This document shows, piece by piece, positions 50,035-58,424 of a stretch of DNA of 64,000 nucleotides (position 1 is its first letter; each line of letters starts with the position of its first letter). Under the pieces are notes generated by a model. The model worked only from the letters and a program-made list of their open reading frames with translations, was not told where the DNA came from and made no database searches. The DNA is from Streptomyces aurantiogriseus (GTDB taxonomy: Bacteria > Actinomycetota > Actinomycetes > Streptomycetales > Streptomycetaceae): assembly GCF_014649375.1 (NCBI RefSeq), contig NZ_BMSX01000031.1:1-64000 (forward strand), in the 5' to 3' direction. A program made the position numbers and the translations under genes.

Positions 50035-52089
50035 ATGACTCGACGCCCGTACCGCAGACGCAGAGACGTCACCGTTGTGTCGCTGCTCCTCCTCGTGCTG
50101 GCCATGGCCCTCGGCCCCACGCCGAGTTCGGCGGCCGGCACCGACTGGTGGGTGCCGACCGCACGGCCCGCGCCGGACTCCGAGATCAACGTCACCGGAG
50201 AGCCGTTCACCGGCACCAACGCCCAGGGCGAGGTGCGCGGCTTCGTCGACGCGCACAACCACCTGATGTCCAACGAGGCCTTCGGCGGGCGGCTCATCTG
50301 CGGCAGGACGTTCTCCGAGGCCGGGATCGCCGACGCGCTCAAGGACTGTCCCGAGCACTACCCCGACGGCACGCTCGCGATCTTCGACTACATCACCCAC
50401 GGCGGCGACGGGAAGCACGACCCGGTCGGCTGGCCGACGTTCAAGGACTGGCCCGCCTACGACTCGATGACCCACCAGGCGAACTACTACGCCTGGATCG
50501 AACGCGCCTGGCGCGGCGGCCAGCGGGTCCTCGTCAACGACCTCGTCACCAACGGCATGATCTGCTCGGTCTACTTCTTCAAGGACCGCGGCTGCGACGA
50601 GATGACTTCGATCCGGCTGCAGGCGAAGCTGACGTACGACCTTCAGGCGTACATCGACAAGATGTACGGCGGCACCGGCAAGGGCTGGTTCCGGATCGTC
50701 ACCGACAGCGCGCAGGCCCGCGAGGTCATCAAGCAGGGCAAGCTCGCCGTCATCCTGGGCGTCGAGACCTCCGAACCCTTCGGCTGCAAGCAGATCCTGG
50801 ACATCGCGCAGTGCAGCAAGGAGGACATCGACAAGGGGCTGGACGAGCTGTACGCGCTGGGCGTGCGCAGCATGTTCCTGTGCCACAAGTTCGACAACGC
50901 GCTGTGCGGCGTCCGCTTCGACGAGCACGGCCTCGGCACGGCGATCAACGTCGGCCAGTTCCTGTCCACCGGCACCTTCTGGCAGACCGAGAAGTGCACC
51001 GGACCGCAGCACGACAACCCCATCGGCACCGCCGCCTCCGACGCGGAGGACGAGCTGCCGGCGGGCACCGAGGTCCCGGAGTACGACGAGGACGCCCAGT
51101 GCAACGTCCGCGGGCTCACCGCGCTCGGCGAGTACGCCGTCCGCGGCATGATGAAGCGCAAGATGATGCTGGAGATCGACCACATGAGCGTCAAGGCCAC
51201 CGGCCGGGTGCTCGACATCTTCGAGGCCGAGTCCTACCCGGGCGTTCTCTCCTCGCACAGCTGGATGGACCTGAACTGGACCGAGCGCGTCTACTCCCTC
51301 GGCGGCTTCGTCGCCCAGTACATGCACGGCTCGGAGGCGTTCGCCGCCGAGGCGAAGCGCACGGACGCGCTGCGCGAGAAGTACGGCGTGGGATACGGCT
51401 ACGGCACCGACTTCAACGGCATCGGCGACCACCCCGCCCCGCGCGGCGCGAACACCGCCAACCCCGTCACGTACCCCTTCAAGAGCGCCGACGGCGGCTC
51501 CGTCATCGACCGGCAGACCACCGGCGAGCGCACCTGGAACTACAACACCGACGGCGCCGCCCACGTCGGCATGATCCCCGACTGGATCGAGGACATCCGG
51601 CTCGTCGGCGGCCAGGGCGTGGTGGAGGACCTCTTCCGCGGCGCCGAGTCCTACCTCGACACCTGGGGCGGCACCGAGCAGCACCAGGCCGGGGTCAACC
51701 TCGCCAAGGGCGCCGCGGCGACGGCCAGTTCGGCGGAGTCGAACCCGTTCACCAGCTACGCCCCGGGGCGGGCCGTGGACGGCGACGCCGGCACCCGCTG
51801 GGCCAGCGACTGGAGCGACGACCAGTGGCTGCGGATCGACCTGGGCTCCACGCACCGGGTCGGGCGCGTCACGCTCGACTGGGAGCGCGCGTACGGGAAG
51901 TCCTACCGCGTCGAGCTCTCCACCGACGGCGTGACCTGGCAGACCGCCTGGTCCACCAGCTCCGGCGACGGCGGCCTGGACACGGCCCGCTTCACCGGCA
52001 CACCGGCCCGCTATGTCCGCGTCCACGGCCTGGAACGCGGCACCGACTGGGGATACTCGCTCCACGAGGTGGGCGTCCACAGCGGCTGA
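50035..52089 (+). CDS. Secreted membrane-dipeptidase-like (M19) amidohydrolase with C-terminal discoidin (F5/8 type C) domain
   Basis: 684 residues from the ATG at 50035 (a GTG two codons earlier is possible), chosen so that the signal peptide RRDVTVVSLLLLVLAMALG is N-terminal. The catalytic part (about 35-530) shows the metal-ligand motif VDAHNHLMS, EIDHMSVKATGRVLDI with GVLSSHSWMD, and YGTDFNGIGDHPAPRG, which match the DxHNDL, His and SDFDG motifs of M19 dipeptidases. Residues about 545-684 form a discoidin/CBM32 domain (FTSYAPGRAVDGDAGTRWAS) likely to bind glycans. The substrate is unknown; peptidoglycan peptides or an amide in the medium are possible. Confidence 0.82.
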   Translation: MTRRPYRRRRDVTVVSLLLLVLAMALGPTPSSAAGTDWWVPTARPAPDSEINVTGEPFTGTNAQGEVRGFVDAHNHLMSNEAFGGRLICGRTFSEAGIADALKDCPEHYPDGTLAIFDYITHGGDGKHDPVGWPTFKDWPAYDSMTHQANYYAWIERAWRGGQRVLVNDLVTNGMICSVYFFKDRGCDEMTSIRLQAKLTYDLQAYIDKMYGGTGKGWFRIVTDSAQAREVIKQGKLAVILGVETSEPFGCKQILDIAQCSKEDIDKGLDELYALGVRSMFLCHKFDNALCGVRFDEHGLGTAINVGQFLSTGTFWQTEKCTGPQHDNPIGTAASDAEDELPAGTEVPEYDEDAQCNVRGLTALGEYAVRGMMKRKMMLEIDHMSVKATGRVLDIFEAESYPGVLSSHSWMDLNWTERVYSLGGFVAQYMHGSEAFAAEAKRTDALREKYGVGYGYGTDFNGIGDHPAPRGANTANPVTYPFKSADGGSVIDRQTTGERTWNYNTDGAAHVGMIPDWIEDIRLVGGQGVVEDLFRGAESYLDTWGGTEQHQAGVNLAKGAAATASSAESNPFTSYAPGRAVDGDAGTRWASDWSDDQWLRIDLGSTHRVGRVTLDWERAYGKSYRVELSTDGVTWQTAWSTSSGDGGLDTARFTGTPARYVRVHGLERGTDWGYSLHEVGVHSG

Positions 52090-52122
52090 CCACAGGCCGG
52101 TACGAGCACGAGGGGCACACGG

Positions 52123-52725
52123 ATGGCACGGATGCCGTCGGCGGAACGCCGCCGACAGCTGACGGAAGCGGCGATCAGGGTGATGGCCCGGGACGGCGTC
52201 GCCAAGGCGACGACCCGGGCCATCGCCGCCGAGGCGGGCGTGTCCCTCAGCGTCTTCCACTACTGCTTCGACTCCAAGCAGGCACTGGTCGAGTCCGTCA
52301 TCACCACCATCACCGACCACTCCGTCACCATGGTGAAGGAGGCCATACGCCCCCGGGCGACGCTCGAGGAGACCGTCCGGGCCGGCTTCCAGGCGTACTG
52401 GAACCACGTCCGCACCCACCCCGACGAGCACATGCTCACCTACGAACTGACCCAGTACGCCCTGCGCCAGCCGGGCTTCGAACACCTGGCGCGACGGCAG
52501 TACGAGGTGTACGGCGCCACGTACGCCGAGCTCATCGACCAGCTCCACCGCAGCATGGACTTCCGGCTCCGCGTGCCCGTCTCCGTCCTGGCCCGCTACC
52601 TGGCCGCCGTGACCGACGGGCTGACCCTCAACTACCTCGTGCTCGGCGACGACGAGACCTGGACCGACATCCTGGACACGGTCACCGCCCACATCGCCGG
52701 CCTGGTCCAGGCCGACGCGCACTGA
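52123..52725 (+). CDS. TetR-family transcriptional regulator
   Basis: 200 residues: an N-terminal TetR HTH (AAIRVMARDGVAKATTRAIA, AGVSLSVFHYCFDSKQALVE; about residues 12-60) and a helical ligand domain with a BetI-like C-terminal region. It is co-directional with the amidohydrolase gene 33 bp upstream and the DUF2071 gene 36 bp downstream, so it may form an operon with one or both. The palindromes at 49718-49784 have TetR-like symmetry and could be its targets, though this is only inference. Confidence 0.88.
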   Translation: MARMPSAERRRQLTEAAIRVMARDGVAKATTRAIAAEAGVSLSVFHYCFDSKQALVESVITTITDHSVTMVKEAIRPRATLEETVRAGFQAYWNHVRTHPDEHMLTYELTQYALRQPGFEHLARRQYEVYGATYAELIDQLHRSMDFRLRVPVSVLARYLAAVTDGLTLNYLVLGDDETWTDILDTVTAHIAGLVQADAH

Positions 52726-52761
52726 CGTTTTCCGCCGGCCGGGGCGGGGGACCCGCCGAGT

Positions 52762-53487
52762 GTGGTGGCGTACGGAGCGGACCGACGGGTGCGCCTCCCC
52801 GCGCTCCACGTCCGCCTGGTGACCCAGACCTTCCTCCACTGGCGCTACCCGCCCGGCCAGGTTCAGGCCCTGCTGCCGGAGGGCCTGACCGTGGACGAGT
52901 ACGAGGGCGCCGCCTGGGTGGGACTCACGCCCTTCCTCGTGGCGGACCTGCGCCCCACCGGCGTACCCGCCGCGCTGCCCGGGCCGCCGGCGTTCGCGGA
53001 GACCAACCTGCGGACCTACGTCCGTCGCCCCGACGGCCTGGACGGGCTGTGGTTCCTGTCCATCGAGGTGGCCTGGCTGCCGATGCTGGCCGCCCGCGCC
53101 ATCGGCGCGCCCTGCCATCCGGCCACCCTGAGCGTCTCCCGGCACGGCGACGCCGTCTCCTACGAGGGCACGAGGTGGGGCGGAGGGGTCTCCTACCGCC
53201 TGGTCGTCCGCCCGGGTCTTGTGGTCATGCCGACCGAGCGGGACGGATGGCTGATGGCGCGCCGGCGGGCGTACACGCGGCGGCTCGGCATGCTCTGGGA
53301 GACGCCCGTGGAGCACGAGCCGTGGTCGCCGGCCGGGGCCGTCGTCCACGAGCTGGACGAGACCCTGACCACGGCGGCGGGCCTTCCCGCACCCGCCGGA
53401 GAGCCCCTGGTGCACTTCTCGGAGGGCGTCCGGCACATGCGCCTCGGCCCATCCCGGCCCTGCGGCGCCGTCCTCCGAGGCTCCTAG
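52762..53487 (+). CDS. YqjF family / DUF2071 protein
   Basis: 241 residues from GTG 52762 (a second GTG follows directly). The family pattern is clear: an opening FLHWRYPPGQVQALLPEGLT, EGAAWVGLTPFLVADLRP, then TNLRTYVRRPDGLDGLWFLS and a C-terminal SEGVRHMRLGPSRP. The fold is acetoacetate-decarboxylase-like, but the catalytic lysine pair is not evident and the function of the family is unknown. Confidence 0.88.
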   Translation: MVAYGADRRVRLPALHVRLVTQTFLHWRYPPGQVQALLPEGLTVDEYEGAAWVGLTPFLVADLRPTGVPAALPGPPAFAETNLRTYVRRPDGLDGLWFLSIEVAWLPMLAARAIGAPCHPATLSVSRHGDAVSYEGTRWGGGVSYRLVVRPGLVVMPTERDGWLMARRRAYTRRLGMLWETPVEHEPWSPAGAVVHELDETLTTAAGLPAPAGEPLVHFSEGVRHMRLGPSRPCGAVLRGS

Positions 53488-53570
53488 CAGGGCGTTTCGC
53501 GTGTGGTGCCGGGCACCTGGGGGAACTCGGGCCGCGCCCAAGGGAAGGCCGGATCGCTCCAGGAGGTGCC

Positions 53571-54086
53571 ATGGCCGCGGACGCCGCGCGTTACGAGGAC
53601 CGGGACGACGACCGGAATGACGACCGGAGCACCGAGCCCCTCGAGGGCTACACGCTGCTCGCCGCCGCCTTCACCACCGGCGCCGCCGTCTTCACCGGCG
53701 TCGCCCGGAGCCGGGGCGTGCAGCTGCCGCAGCGGGTGCCGCCGTGGGACGTCGCCCTCCTGGGCACGGCGACGTACAAGGCGTCCCGGCTGCTCTCCAG
53801 GGACAAGATCACCAGCTTTGTGCGGGCGCCCTTCACCCGCCGCAGGTCCGACGCCCCGGCCGGTGAGGTCATGGACGAACCCCGGGGCAGCGGCGTGCAG
53901 CGTGCCGTCGGCGACCTGGTGTCCTGCCCGTTCTGCACCTCGGTCTGGGTGGCCGGGGCCCTGGTGTGTTCGTACGCCTGGACCCCCCGGGCCACCCGCC
54001 TGGTCTGCGCGGGCCTCGGCGCCGTCACGCTGGCGGACTGGCTGCAGTACGCCTGGACCCGGACCCAGCAGACCACGGAGGAGTGA
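53571..54086 (+). CDS. DUF1360 membrane protein
   Basis: 171 residues from the ATG at 53571 (AGGAGG seven bases upstream). An acidic, Asp-rich start (about 1-25) is followed by a hydrophobic segment, the ATYKASRLLSRDKITSFVRAP cytoplasmic stretch and the cysteine motif DLVSCPFCTSVWVAG typical of DUF1360, then two further membrane helices. The family occurs next to spore-coat or small acidic protein genes and has no known activity. The small acidic ORF follows after three bases. Confidence 0.88.
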   Translation: MAADAARYEDRDDDRNDDRSTEPLEGYTLLAAAFTTGAAVFTGVARSRGVQLPQRVPPWDVALLGTATYKASRLLSRDKITSFVRAPFTRRRSDAPAGEVMDEPRGSGVQRAVGDLVSCPFCTSVWVAGALVCSYAWTPRATRLVCAGLGAVTLADWLQYAWTRTQQTTEE

Positions 54087-54089
54087 GCA

Positions 54090-54260
54090 GTGAGCACGAT
54101 GAGCGGGACGAGCGGGATGAGCCACCAGACCCCGTCCCAGGCCGAGGGTGAACGGGACGACGAGGACATGGTCGACACGACCGAGTACCCGACCCCCTCC
54201 CAGGCCGAGGGCGAGCGCGACGACGAGGAGGAGGTCGTGGGCGGCGACAGCGATTCCTGA
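54090..54260 (+). CDS. Small acidic protein with a duplicated TPSQAEGERDDE motif
   Basis: 56 residues from GTG 54090 (an ATG at 54099 is an alternative), three bases after the DUF1360 stop and preceded by CGGAGGAG. The protein is strongly acidic and holds TPSQAEGERDDE twice (about residues 14-25 and 35-46). The DNA of both copies is also nearly the same. It resembles small Asp/Glu-rich proteins annotated as hypothetical in Streptomyces. It is probably co-translated with DUF1360. No function can be read from it. Confidence 0.65.
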   Translation: MSTMSGTSGMSHQTPSQAEGERDDEDMVDTTEYPTPSQAEGERDDEEEVVGGDSDS

Positions 54261-54277
54261 CGGATCCCGGCCGGTCC

Positions 54278-55201
54278 TCACCCGATGTAGCGGCGCGCCG
54301 ACGACGACTTCCGGGCCCGCTGCAGTGCCGCCAGCCGGCGCTCGATCTCCGGCGGCACCGGGGTGCGCTGCCTGAGCACCCAGGGCAGACCGGCCGCCGC
54401 GAGGGCGAAGGCGCGGAGCGAGGCCCTGTCCCGGGGGACCGTGACCATCAGGCCGGCCGTGCGCCGCAGGGCCGGCAGGAGCGGGCGGCGCAGCCAGGTG
54501 AACCAGAGCGTGTTGCGGATCCCCAGGATCCGGCGCTCTGTGCTGTTCCGTGCCACCGAGGCCTGGTGGTGGACCGTCAGATCCTCGACGTAGCTCAGCC
54601 ACCAGCCCTGCCGCAGCAGATCAGTGGCCAGGAGTTCCTCCTCACCGCCGAGCCACAGACCGGGATGGAAACCGCCCGCGCCCCGGAAGGCGTCGGCGCG
54701 CAGGACGGTCGCGGCCGCGAGGAAGGAGCCGAGGGGCGGTCCCGGCAGGAAGTCGGGGCCGATCAGGGGCGACTCGCGCAGCTCCTTGACGACAGGGTCC
54801 TCGGTGCCGGACGGCTCCACGACGATACGCGCCGTCACCCCGGCCAGACACGGCCGCCCGTCGAGCAGGTCCGCCGCCCGCCGCAGCGCGCCCGGCGCCC
54901 ACCAGGAATCGTCGTCGCTGAACGCGACGTAGGGCGTGCCGGCCTGCCGTACCGCGAGATTGCGGCCCACGGCGCCGGTGTTCTCCCGGGGCCTGAGGAC
55001 GCGGACCGCGGCCGGGTGGTGGCGTACCGCTTGGAGGGTCGCGTCGTCGGAGCTGTTGTCGACGACGATGACGGGCGGTCGTTCCGGTAGCGCTGCCAGG
55101 GCGTCGAGGGTGCGCAGGACGCCGGCGCGGCGGTCGCGGGTGATCACCGCGACGGTGACCCGGCCGTCCGGTTCTGCCTGGCGGACGGGCTCAGCGGACA
55201 C
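54278..55201 (-). CDS. Glycosyltransferase family 2
   Basis: 307 residues from GTG 55201, overlapping the GT9 stop by 11 nt. It has a GT-A fold: VTVAVITRDRRAGVLRTLDA, the nucleotide-binding IVVDNSSDDAT, RNLAVRQAGTPYVAFSDDDS with the metal-binding DDD, and the acceptor-side LWLGGEEELLATDLL (ED/EEE position). A C-terminal amphipathic region may touch the membrane. It is the last gene of the heptose-glycan operon and probably adds one sugar. It is convergent with the small acidic ORF, 17 bp apart. Confidence 0.9.
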   Translation of the reverse strand: MSAEPVRQAEPDGRVTVAVITRDRRAGVLRTLDALAALPERPPVIVVDNSSDDATLQAVRHHPAAVRVLRPRENTGAVGRNLAVRQAGTPYVAFSDDDSWWAPGALRRAADLLDGRPCLAGVTARIVVEPSGTEDPVVKELRESPLIGPDFLPGPPLGSFLAAATVLRADAFRGAGGFHPGLWLGGEEELLATDLLRQGWWLSYVEDLTVHHQASVARNSTERRILGIRNTLWFTWLRRPLLPALRRTAGLMVTVPRDRASLRAFALAAAGLPWVLRQRTPVPPEIERRLAALQRARKSSSARRYIG

Positions 55202-56174
55202 CGGCTTCCTCTCCTCTCCGGTGTGGGGCGTTCGTCCCGCCGGGCCGCAGCAGGGACAGGGCCGCGGCGGTGGCCTCGTCGGCCCCGATGCGCAGGAGCT
55301 GGGGATCGGGGATGTCGCCGTGCGGGTCGCCGGGCGGGCCGGGCTTCCACAGGGCGAGGTGGCACGCGGAGCGGGGCGGGCCCCACAGGGCCGGGGACAC
55401 CGGTCCGAACAGCGTCACGGACGGTGTGGCGTGGGCCACCGCGAGATGCGCGAGCCCGGTGTCGCCGCTGACGACGAGCGCGGCGCCCGCCACCAGCGCC
55501 GACAGCTCGCCGAACGGCAGCCCGCCGCACAGCACGTCCTGCTGCGGCAGGCCCGCCCGGGCGGCGACGTCCAGGACCAGCGCGTCCTCCTTGGGGCCGC
55601 CGGTGACGACGACACGGTGTCCGGCGGCGCGCACCTCGGAGGTGAGGGCGGCGTAGCGCTCGGCCGGCCAGCGGCGGGAGGCGGACTCCGCCCCCGGGTG
55701 GATCACCACGGCTCCCGGCGCCGGGGACGCCGTGGTCGGCGCGGGCAGCCGTACGTCCTCGGGGTCGGCGGTGATGCCGTGGGCCGCAAGGAAGCGGCAC
55801 CATCGTTCGCGTTCGTGTTCGTCCGGCCGCCACTCGGGAGGCCGGGGCGTGGTCTGGGCGAAGGCCAGCAGGCGGTGGGGGGTGAGGGCGGCGAGCGCGT
55901 CGCGGCTCTCGGGGCCGTTGCCGTGCAGGTCGATCGCGAGGTCGGGAGGTGGTCCCGGCCAGTGGGCGAGCGACGGCACGCCTCGCCGGGGCGCCTCGGC
56001 CGGGAGGACGGCGTCCACGGTTCCGGTGGCCAGGGCGGCCTCGCGCAGGGCCGGTGGCAGGGCCAGGACGACCTCGTGTCCGGGGAAGGCCCGGCGTATG
56101 CCCCGCAGCGCGGGCACCCCGGCGAGCAGGTCGCCGAGGCCCAGTGCGCGCAGCACCAGGAGGCGGGGGGTCAT
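55191..56174 (-). CDS. Glycosyltransferase family 9 (ADP-heptosyltransferase-like)
   Basis: 327 residues; the ATG at 56174 overlaps the stop of the chimeric mini-ORF. It has the GT-B fold of heptosyltransferases: LRALGLGDLLAGVPALRGIR at the N terminus, VVIHPGAESASRRWPAERYA in the middle, VVTGGPKEDALV, and the donor-binding SGDTGLAHLAVA near residue 245. With HldE, GmhA and GmhB encoded in the same operon, the donor is probably ADP-heptose. Its first 34 codons are present a second time, about 88 percent identical, at 56260-56362. Confidence 0.88.
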   Translation of the reverse strand: MTPRLLVLRALGLGDLLAGVPALRGIRRAFPGHEVVLALPPALREAALATGTVDAVLPAEAPRRGVPSLAHWPGPPPDLAIDLHGNGPESRDALAALTPHRLLAFAQTTPRPPEWRPDEHERERWCRFLAAHGITADPEDVRLPAPTTASPAPGAVVIHPGAESASRRWPAERYAALTSEVRAAGHRVVVTGGPKEDALVLDVAARAGLPQQDVLCGGLPFGELSALVAGAALVVSGDTGLAHLAVAHATPSVTLFGPVSPALWGPPRSACHLALWKPGPPGDPHGDIPDPQLLRIGADEATAAALSLLRPGGTNAPHRRGEEAGVR

Positions 56175-56258
56175 CGGCGCCCTCGTTCCGGTGTCAGGTT
56201 TGTCGGCCGGGGGGACAGGGCCGCCTTCTCCGCGATGCCGGTGGTGGAGCGGCCGTCC
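56161..56258. repeat. 98-bp perfect direct repeat, copy 1 (hldE tail / GT9 start)
   Basis: Identical to 56349-56446 with a 188-bp period. On the minus strand it holds the last 28 codons of hldE followed by the ATG of the GT9 gene. Confidence 0.95.
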
Positions 56259-56362
56259 GCCTGGTGTTCGGGGAGGGCCCGGCGTATGCCCCGCAGTGCC
56301 GGTATTCCGGCGAGCCGGTCGCCCAGGCCCAGTGCGCGCAGCGCCAGCAGGCGGGGGGTCAT
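56171..56362 (-). pseudogene. Chimeric mini-ORF made by tandem duplication (GT9 start fused to HldE tail)
   Basis: 63 residues. The first 34 or so (MTPRLLALRALGLGDRLAGI and on) copy the start of the GT9 protein encoded next; the rest (DGRSTTGIAEKAALSPRPTN and on) is an exact copy of the HldE C terminus. The ATG overlaps the HldE stop and the TGA overlaps the GT9 ATG, so ribosomes can still pass through. It cannot fold as a glycosyltransferase and is best seen as a duplication by-product, though its intact frame means it may be translated as a coupling peptide. Confidence 0.75.
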
Positions 56363-56446
56363 CGGCGCCCTCGTTCCGGTGTCAGGTTTGTCGGCCGGGG
56401 GGACAGGGCCGCCTTCTCCGCGATGCCGGTGGTGGAGCGGCCGTCC
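56349..56446. repeat. 98-bp perfect direct repeat, copy 2 (hldE tail / mini-ORF start)
   Basis: Second copy of the 56161-56258 repeat; this one is the true end of hldE. Confidence 0.95.
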
Positions 56447-57786
56447 AGGTAGGGGAACAGGACGACCTGTCCGCCCCAGCTCTCCACGAGCGGCGCCTCC
56501 GGCAGCCGTTCCAGCGCGTAGTCGCCGCCCTTCGCCCAGATGTGCGGGCGCAGTTCGGTGAGGAGCCGCTCCGGGGTGTCCTCGTCGAACACGGCGACCG
56601 CGTCGACGCACTCCAGGGCGCGCAGCACCCGGATCCGGTCCGCCACCGGGACGAGCGGCCGTCCGCGGCCCTTGCGGCGGCGCACGGACGCGTCCGAGTT
56701 GACGCACACCACCAGGCAGTCCCCGGTACGGCGGGCGGCCTGGAGCAGCGCCACATGGCCGGCGTGGAGAAGGTCGAAGCAGCCGCCGGCGGCGACGACG
56801 GTGCCACCCGCGGCCCGCACCCGGGCGGCCGTGCGCAGGGCGTCGTCCGTCGGGTCGCCGTCGGCCGTCGCCGGCACGGCCGGGACGGTCACCGTGTCCG
56901 TCGCGACGGAGCGCACGCCTCCCTCGGCGACGTACCGGGTCGCGGCGTGCACGGCACCCCGCACGGCCGTCTCGATGAGCTCGCCGTCCGCCAGAAGCCC
57001 GGCGGCAGCCGCCGCGAAACGGTCCCCGGCACCGCAGGCATCGCCCTCGGCCGTGACCGGGCACGGCACCAGCAGCGGCGTCTCGCCGTGCGACAGCAGG
57101 GCACCCCGCCCGCCGAGCGTGACGGCCACGGAGGCCGCCTTCCAGGCACGGACCAGGGCGTCGGCGTCCCGGGCCGCCGTCCGCAGCGCACTCGCGTCCG
57201 CGGGCGCCTCACCGCCGACGAAGGCACGGGCCTCGCTCGCGGACGGCGTGACGAGGCGGACGCCGGGCACCGGCGGCTCCCCGCGCGGGTGCGGATCCCA
57301 GACCACGGGCACCCGCGCGGCCGCCGACGCGAGCGCCTCGCGCAGGACCTCGGCGGTGCCCCGGCCGTAGTCGGCGACCAGAACGGCGCCGGCCTCGGCG
57401 ACAGCCCGCCGCGCCTCGTCCGTCGCCTCCCGGGCGCGGCCCTCACCGTCGTCCAGGCGCAGCAGGGGGGTGCCCTCCGCGAGGACCCGGGTCTTGCTGG
57501 ACAGCGCGCCGGCCAGGGGCAGCCGCACCAGGCGCACCCGGTCGGCCAGCAGCCGGACCAGGGACTCGCTGGCCGCGTCGTCGCCGAGCGCGGTGACCAG
57601 GGTGACGGGCCGGCCGTCGGCCGCGGCGAGCGTGGCCGCGAGCGCGGCTCCGCCCGGCCGGGAGGTGCGCCGGGCCTCGCTGACGACCGGCACCGGCGCG
57701 TCCGGGGCCAGCCGCTCGGCCCGCCCGCACAGGTCGTGATCGAGCAGCGCGTCCCCCACGACGACCAGCGGCGCGGGGGCGCTCAT
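56359..57786 (-). CDS. hldE: Bifunctional D-beta-D-heptose 7-phosphate kinase / heptose 1-phosphate adenylyltransferase
   Basis: 475 residues from the ATG at 57786, which overlaps the gmhA stop (ATGA). The N-terminal ribokinase-type domain (about 1-310) has VVVGDALLDHDLCGRAERLA, SRPGGAALAATLAA and the catalytic TAEGDACGAGDRFAAA. The C-terminal nucleotidyltransferase (about 330-475) has GGCFDLLHAGHVALLQAAR and VCVNSDASVRRRKG. It phosphorylates heptose 7-phosphate at C1 and, after GmhB acts, makes ADP-heptose. The last 28 codons are duplicated downstream (see 56161-56258). Confidence 0.93.
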   Translation of the reverse strand: MSAPAPLVVVGDALLDHDLCGRAERLAPDAPVPVVSEARRTSRPGGAALAATLAAADGRPVTLVTALGDDAASESLVRLLADRVRLVRLPLAGALSSKTRVLAEGTPLLRLDDGEGRAREATDEARRAVAEAGAVLVADYGRGTAEVLREALASAAARVPVVWDPHPRGEPPVPGVRLVTPSASEARAFVGGEAPADASALRTAARDADALVRAWKAASVAVTLGGRGALLSHGETPLLVPCPVTAEGDACGAGDRFAAAAAGLLADGELIETAVRGAVHAATRYVAEGGVRSVATDTVTVPAVPATADGDPTDDALRTAARVRAAGGTVVAAGGCFDLLHAGHVALLQAARRTGDCLVVCVNSDASVRRRKGRGRPLVPVADRIRVLRALECVDAVAVFDEDTPERLLTELRPHIWAKGGDYALERLPEAPLVESWGGQVVLFPYLDGRSTTGIAEKAALSPRPTNLTPERGRR

Positions 57787-58424
57787 CCGCCGTCCTTCCC
57801 CGTCAGCGCCGTCCACCGGTTCGCAGGCGTACGCCGCCGCTCGACGGCCGCGCGCCGCTCCACGGTCCGGTCGAAGGACTCGCAGAGCATGTGGACGGCC
57901 ACCAGGTGCAGCTCCTGGACCGTGGCGGCCGTCGCCGCCTCCACGCACAGGGCCGCGTCCGCGCCTCCCTCCAGCGGGTTGGGCGCCGGACCGGTCAGCG
58001 CCCAGACGGTCATCCCGAGGCGACTGGCCTCCTTCGCCGCGACCAGCAGGTTCGCGCTGGCGCCGCTGGTGGACAGCAGGATCAGGACGTCCCCGGCCCG
58101 GCCGTGCGCGGCGACCTGCCGGGCGAAGATCTCCTGCACGCCGTAGTCGTTGGCGATCGCGGTCGTGGAGGACGTGTCGGCGTGCAGGGCGAGCGCGGAG
58201 AACGGCGGGCGGTCGTCGCGGTAGCGGCCCACCAGCTCGGCGGTCAGGTGCTGGGCCTGGGCGGCGCTGCCGCCGTTGCCCGCGACCAGGAGGCGGGCGC
58301 CCGCCCCCAGACGATCGGCGAGGGCGGCGCCCCACCGCTGGATGACGGGGGAGGCGTACTCGCGGAAGCCCTCGAGCGCCTTCATCAGGTCGTCGCAGTG
58401 CGTGACGTCGCTGGCGAGTTTCAT
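57783..58424 (-). CDS. gmhA: Sedoheptulose 7-phosphate isomerase (SIS domain)
   Basis: 213 residues from the ATG at 58424, overlapping the stop of the upstream glycosyltransferase. The SIS fold shows LLVAGNGGSAAQAQHLTAEL near 44-63, ILLSTSGASANLLVAAKEA near 114-132 and the C-terminal helix with VQELHLVAVHMLCE, whose Glu and His fit the GmhA active site. It converts sedoheptulose 7-phosphate to D-glycero-D-manno-heptose 7-phosphate, the first step to ADP-heptose. The tail after residue 185 (Arg-rich) is longer than in enteric GmhA. Confidence 0.92.
   Translation of the reverse strand: MKLASDVTHCDDLMKALEGFREYASPVIQRWGAALADRLGAGARLLVAGNGGSAAQAQHLTAELVGRYRDDRPPFSALALHADTSSTTAIANDYGVQEIFARQVAAHGRAGDVLILLSTSGASANLLVAAKEASRLGMTVWALTGPAPNPLEGGADAALCVEAATAATVQELHLVAVHMLCESFDRTVERRAAVERRRTPANRWTALTGKDGG

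Noticed and set aside
49798..53541. Minus-strand open frame of over 1200 codons opposite the amidohydrolase and TetR genes
   Set aside because: It is an antisense shadow with low-complexity Val/Gly-rich translation and no motif, while four well-formed genes lie on the plus strand.
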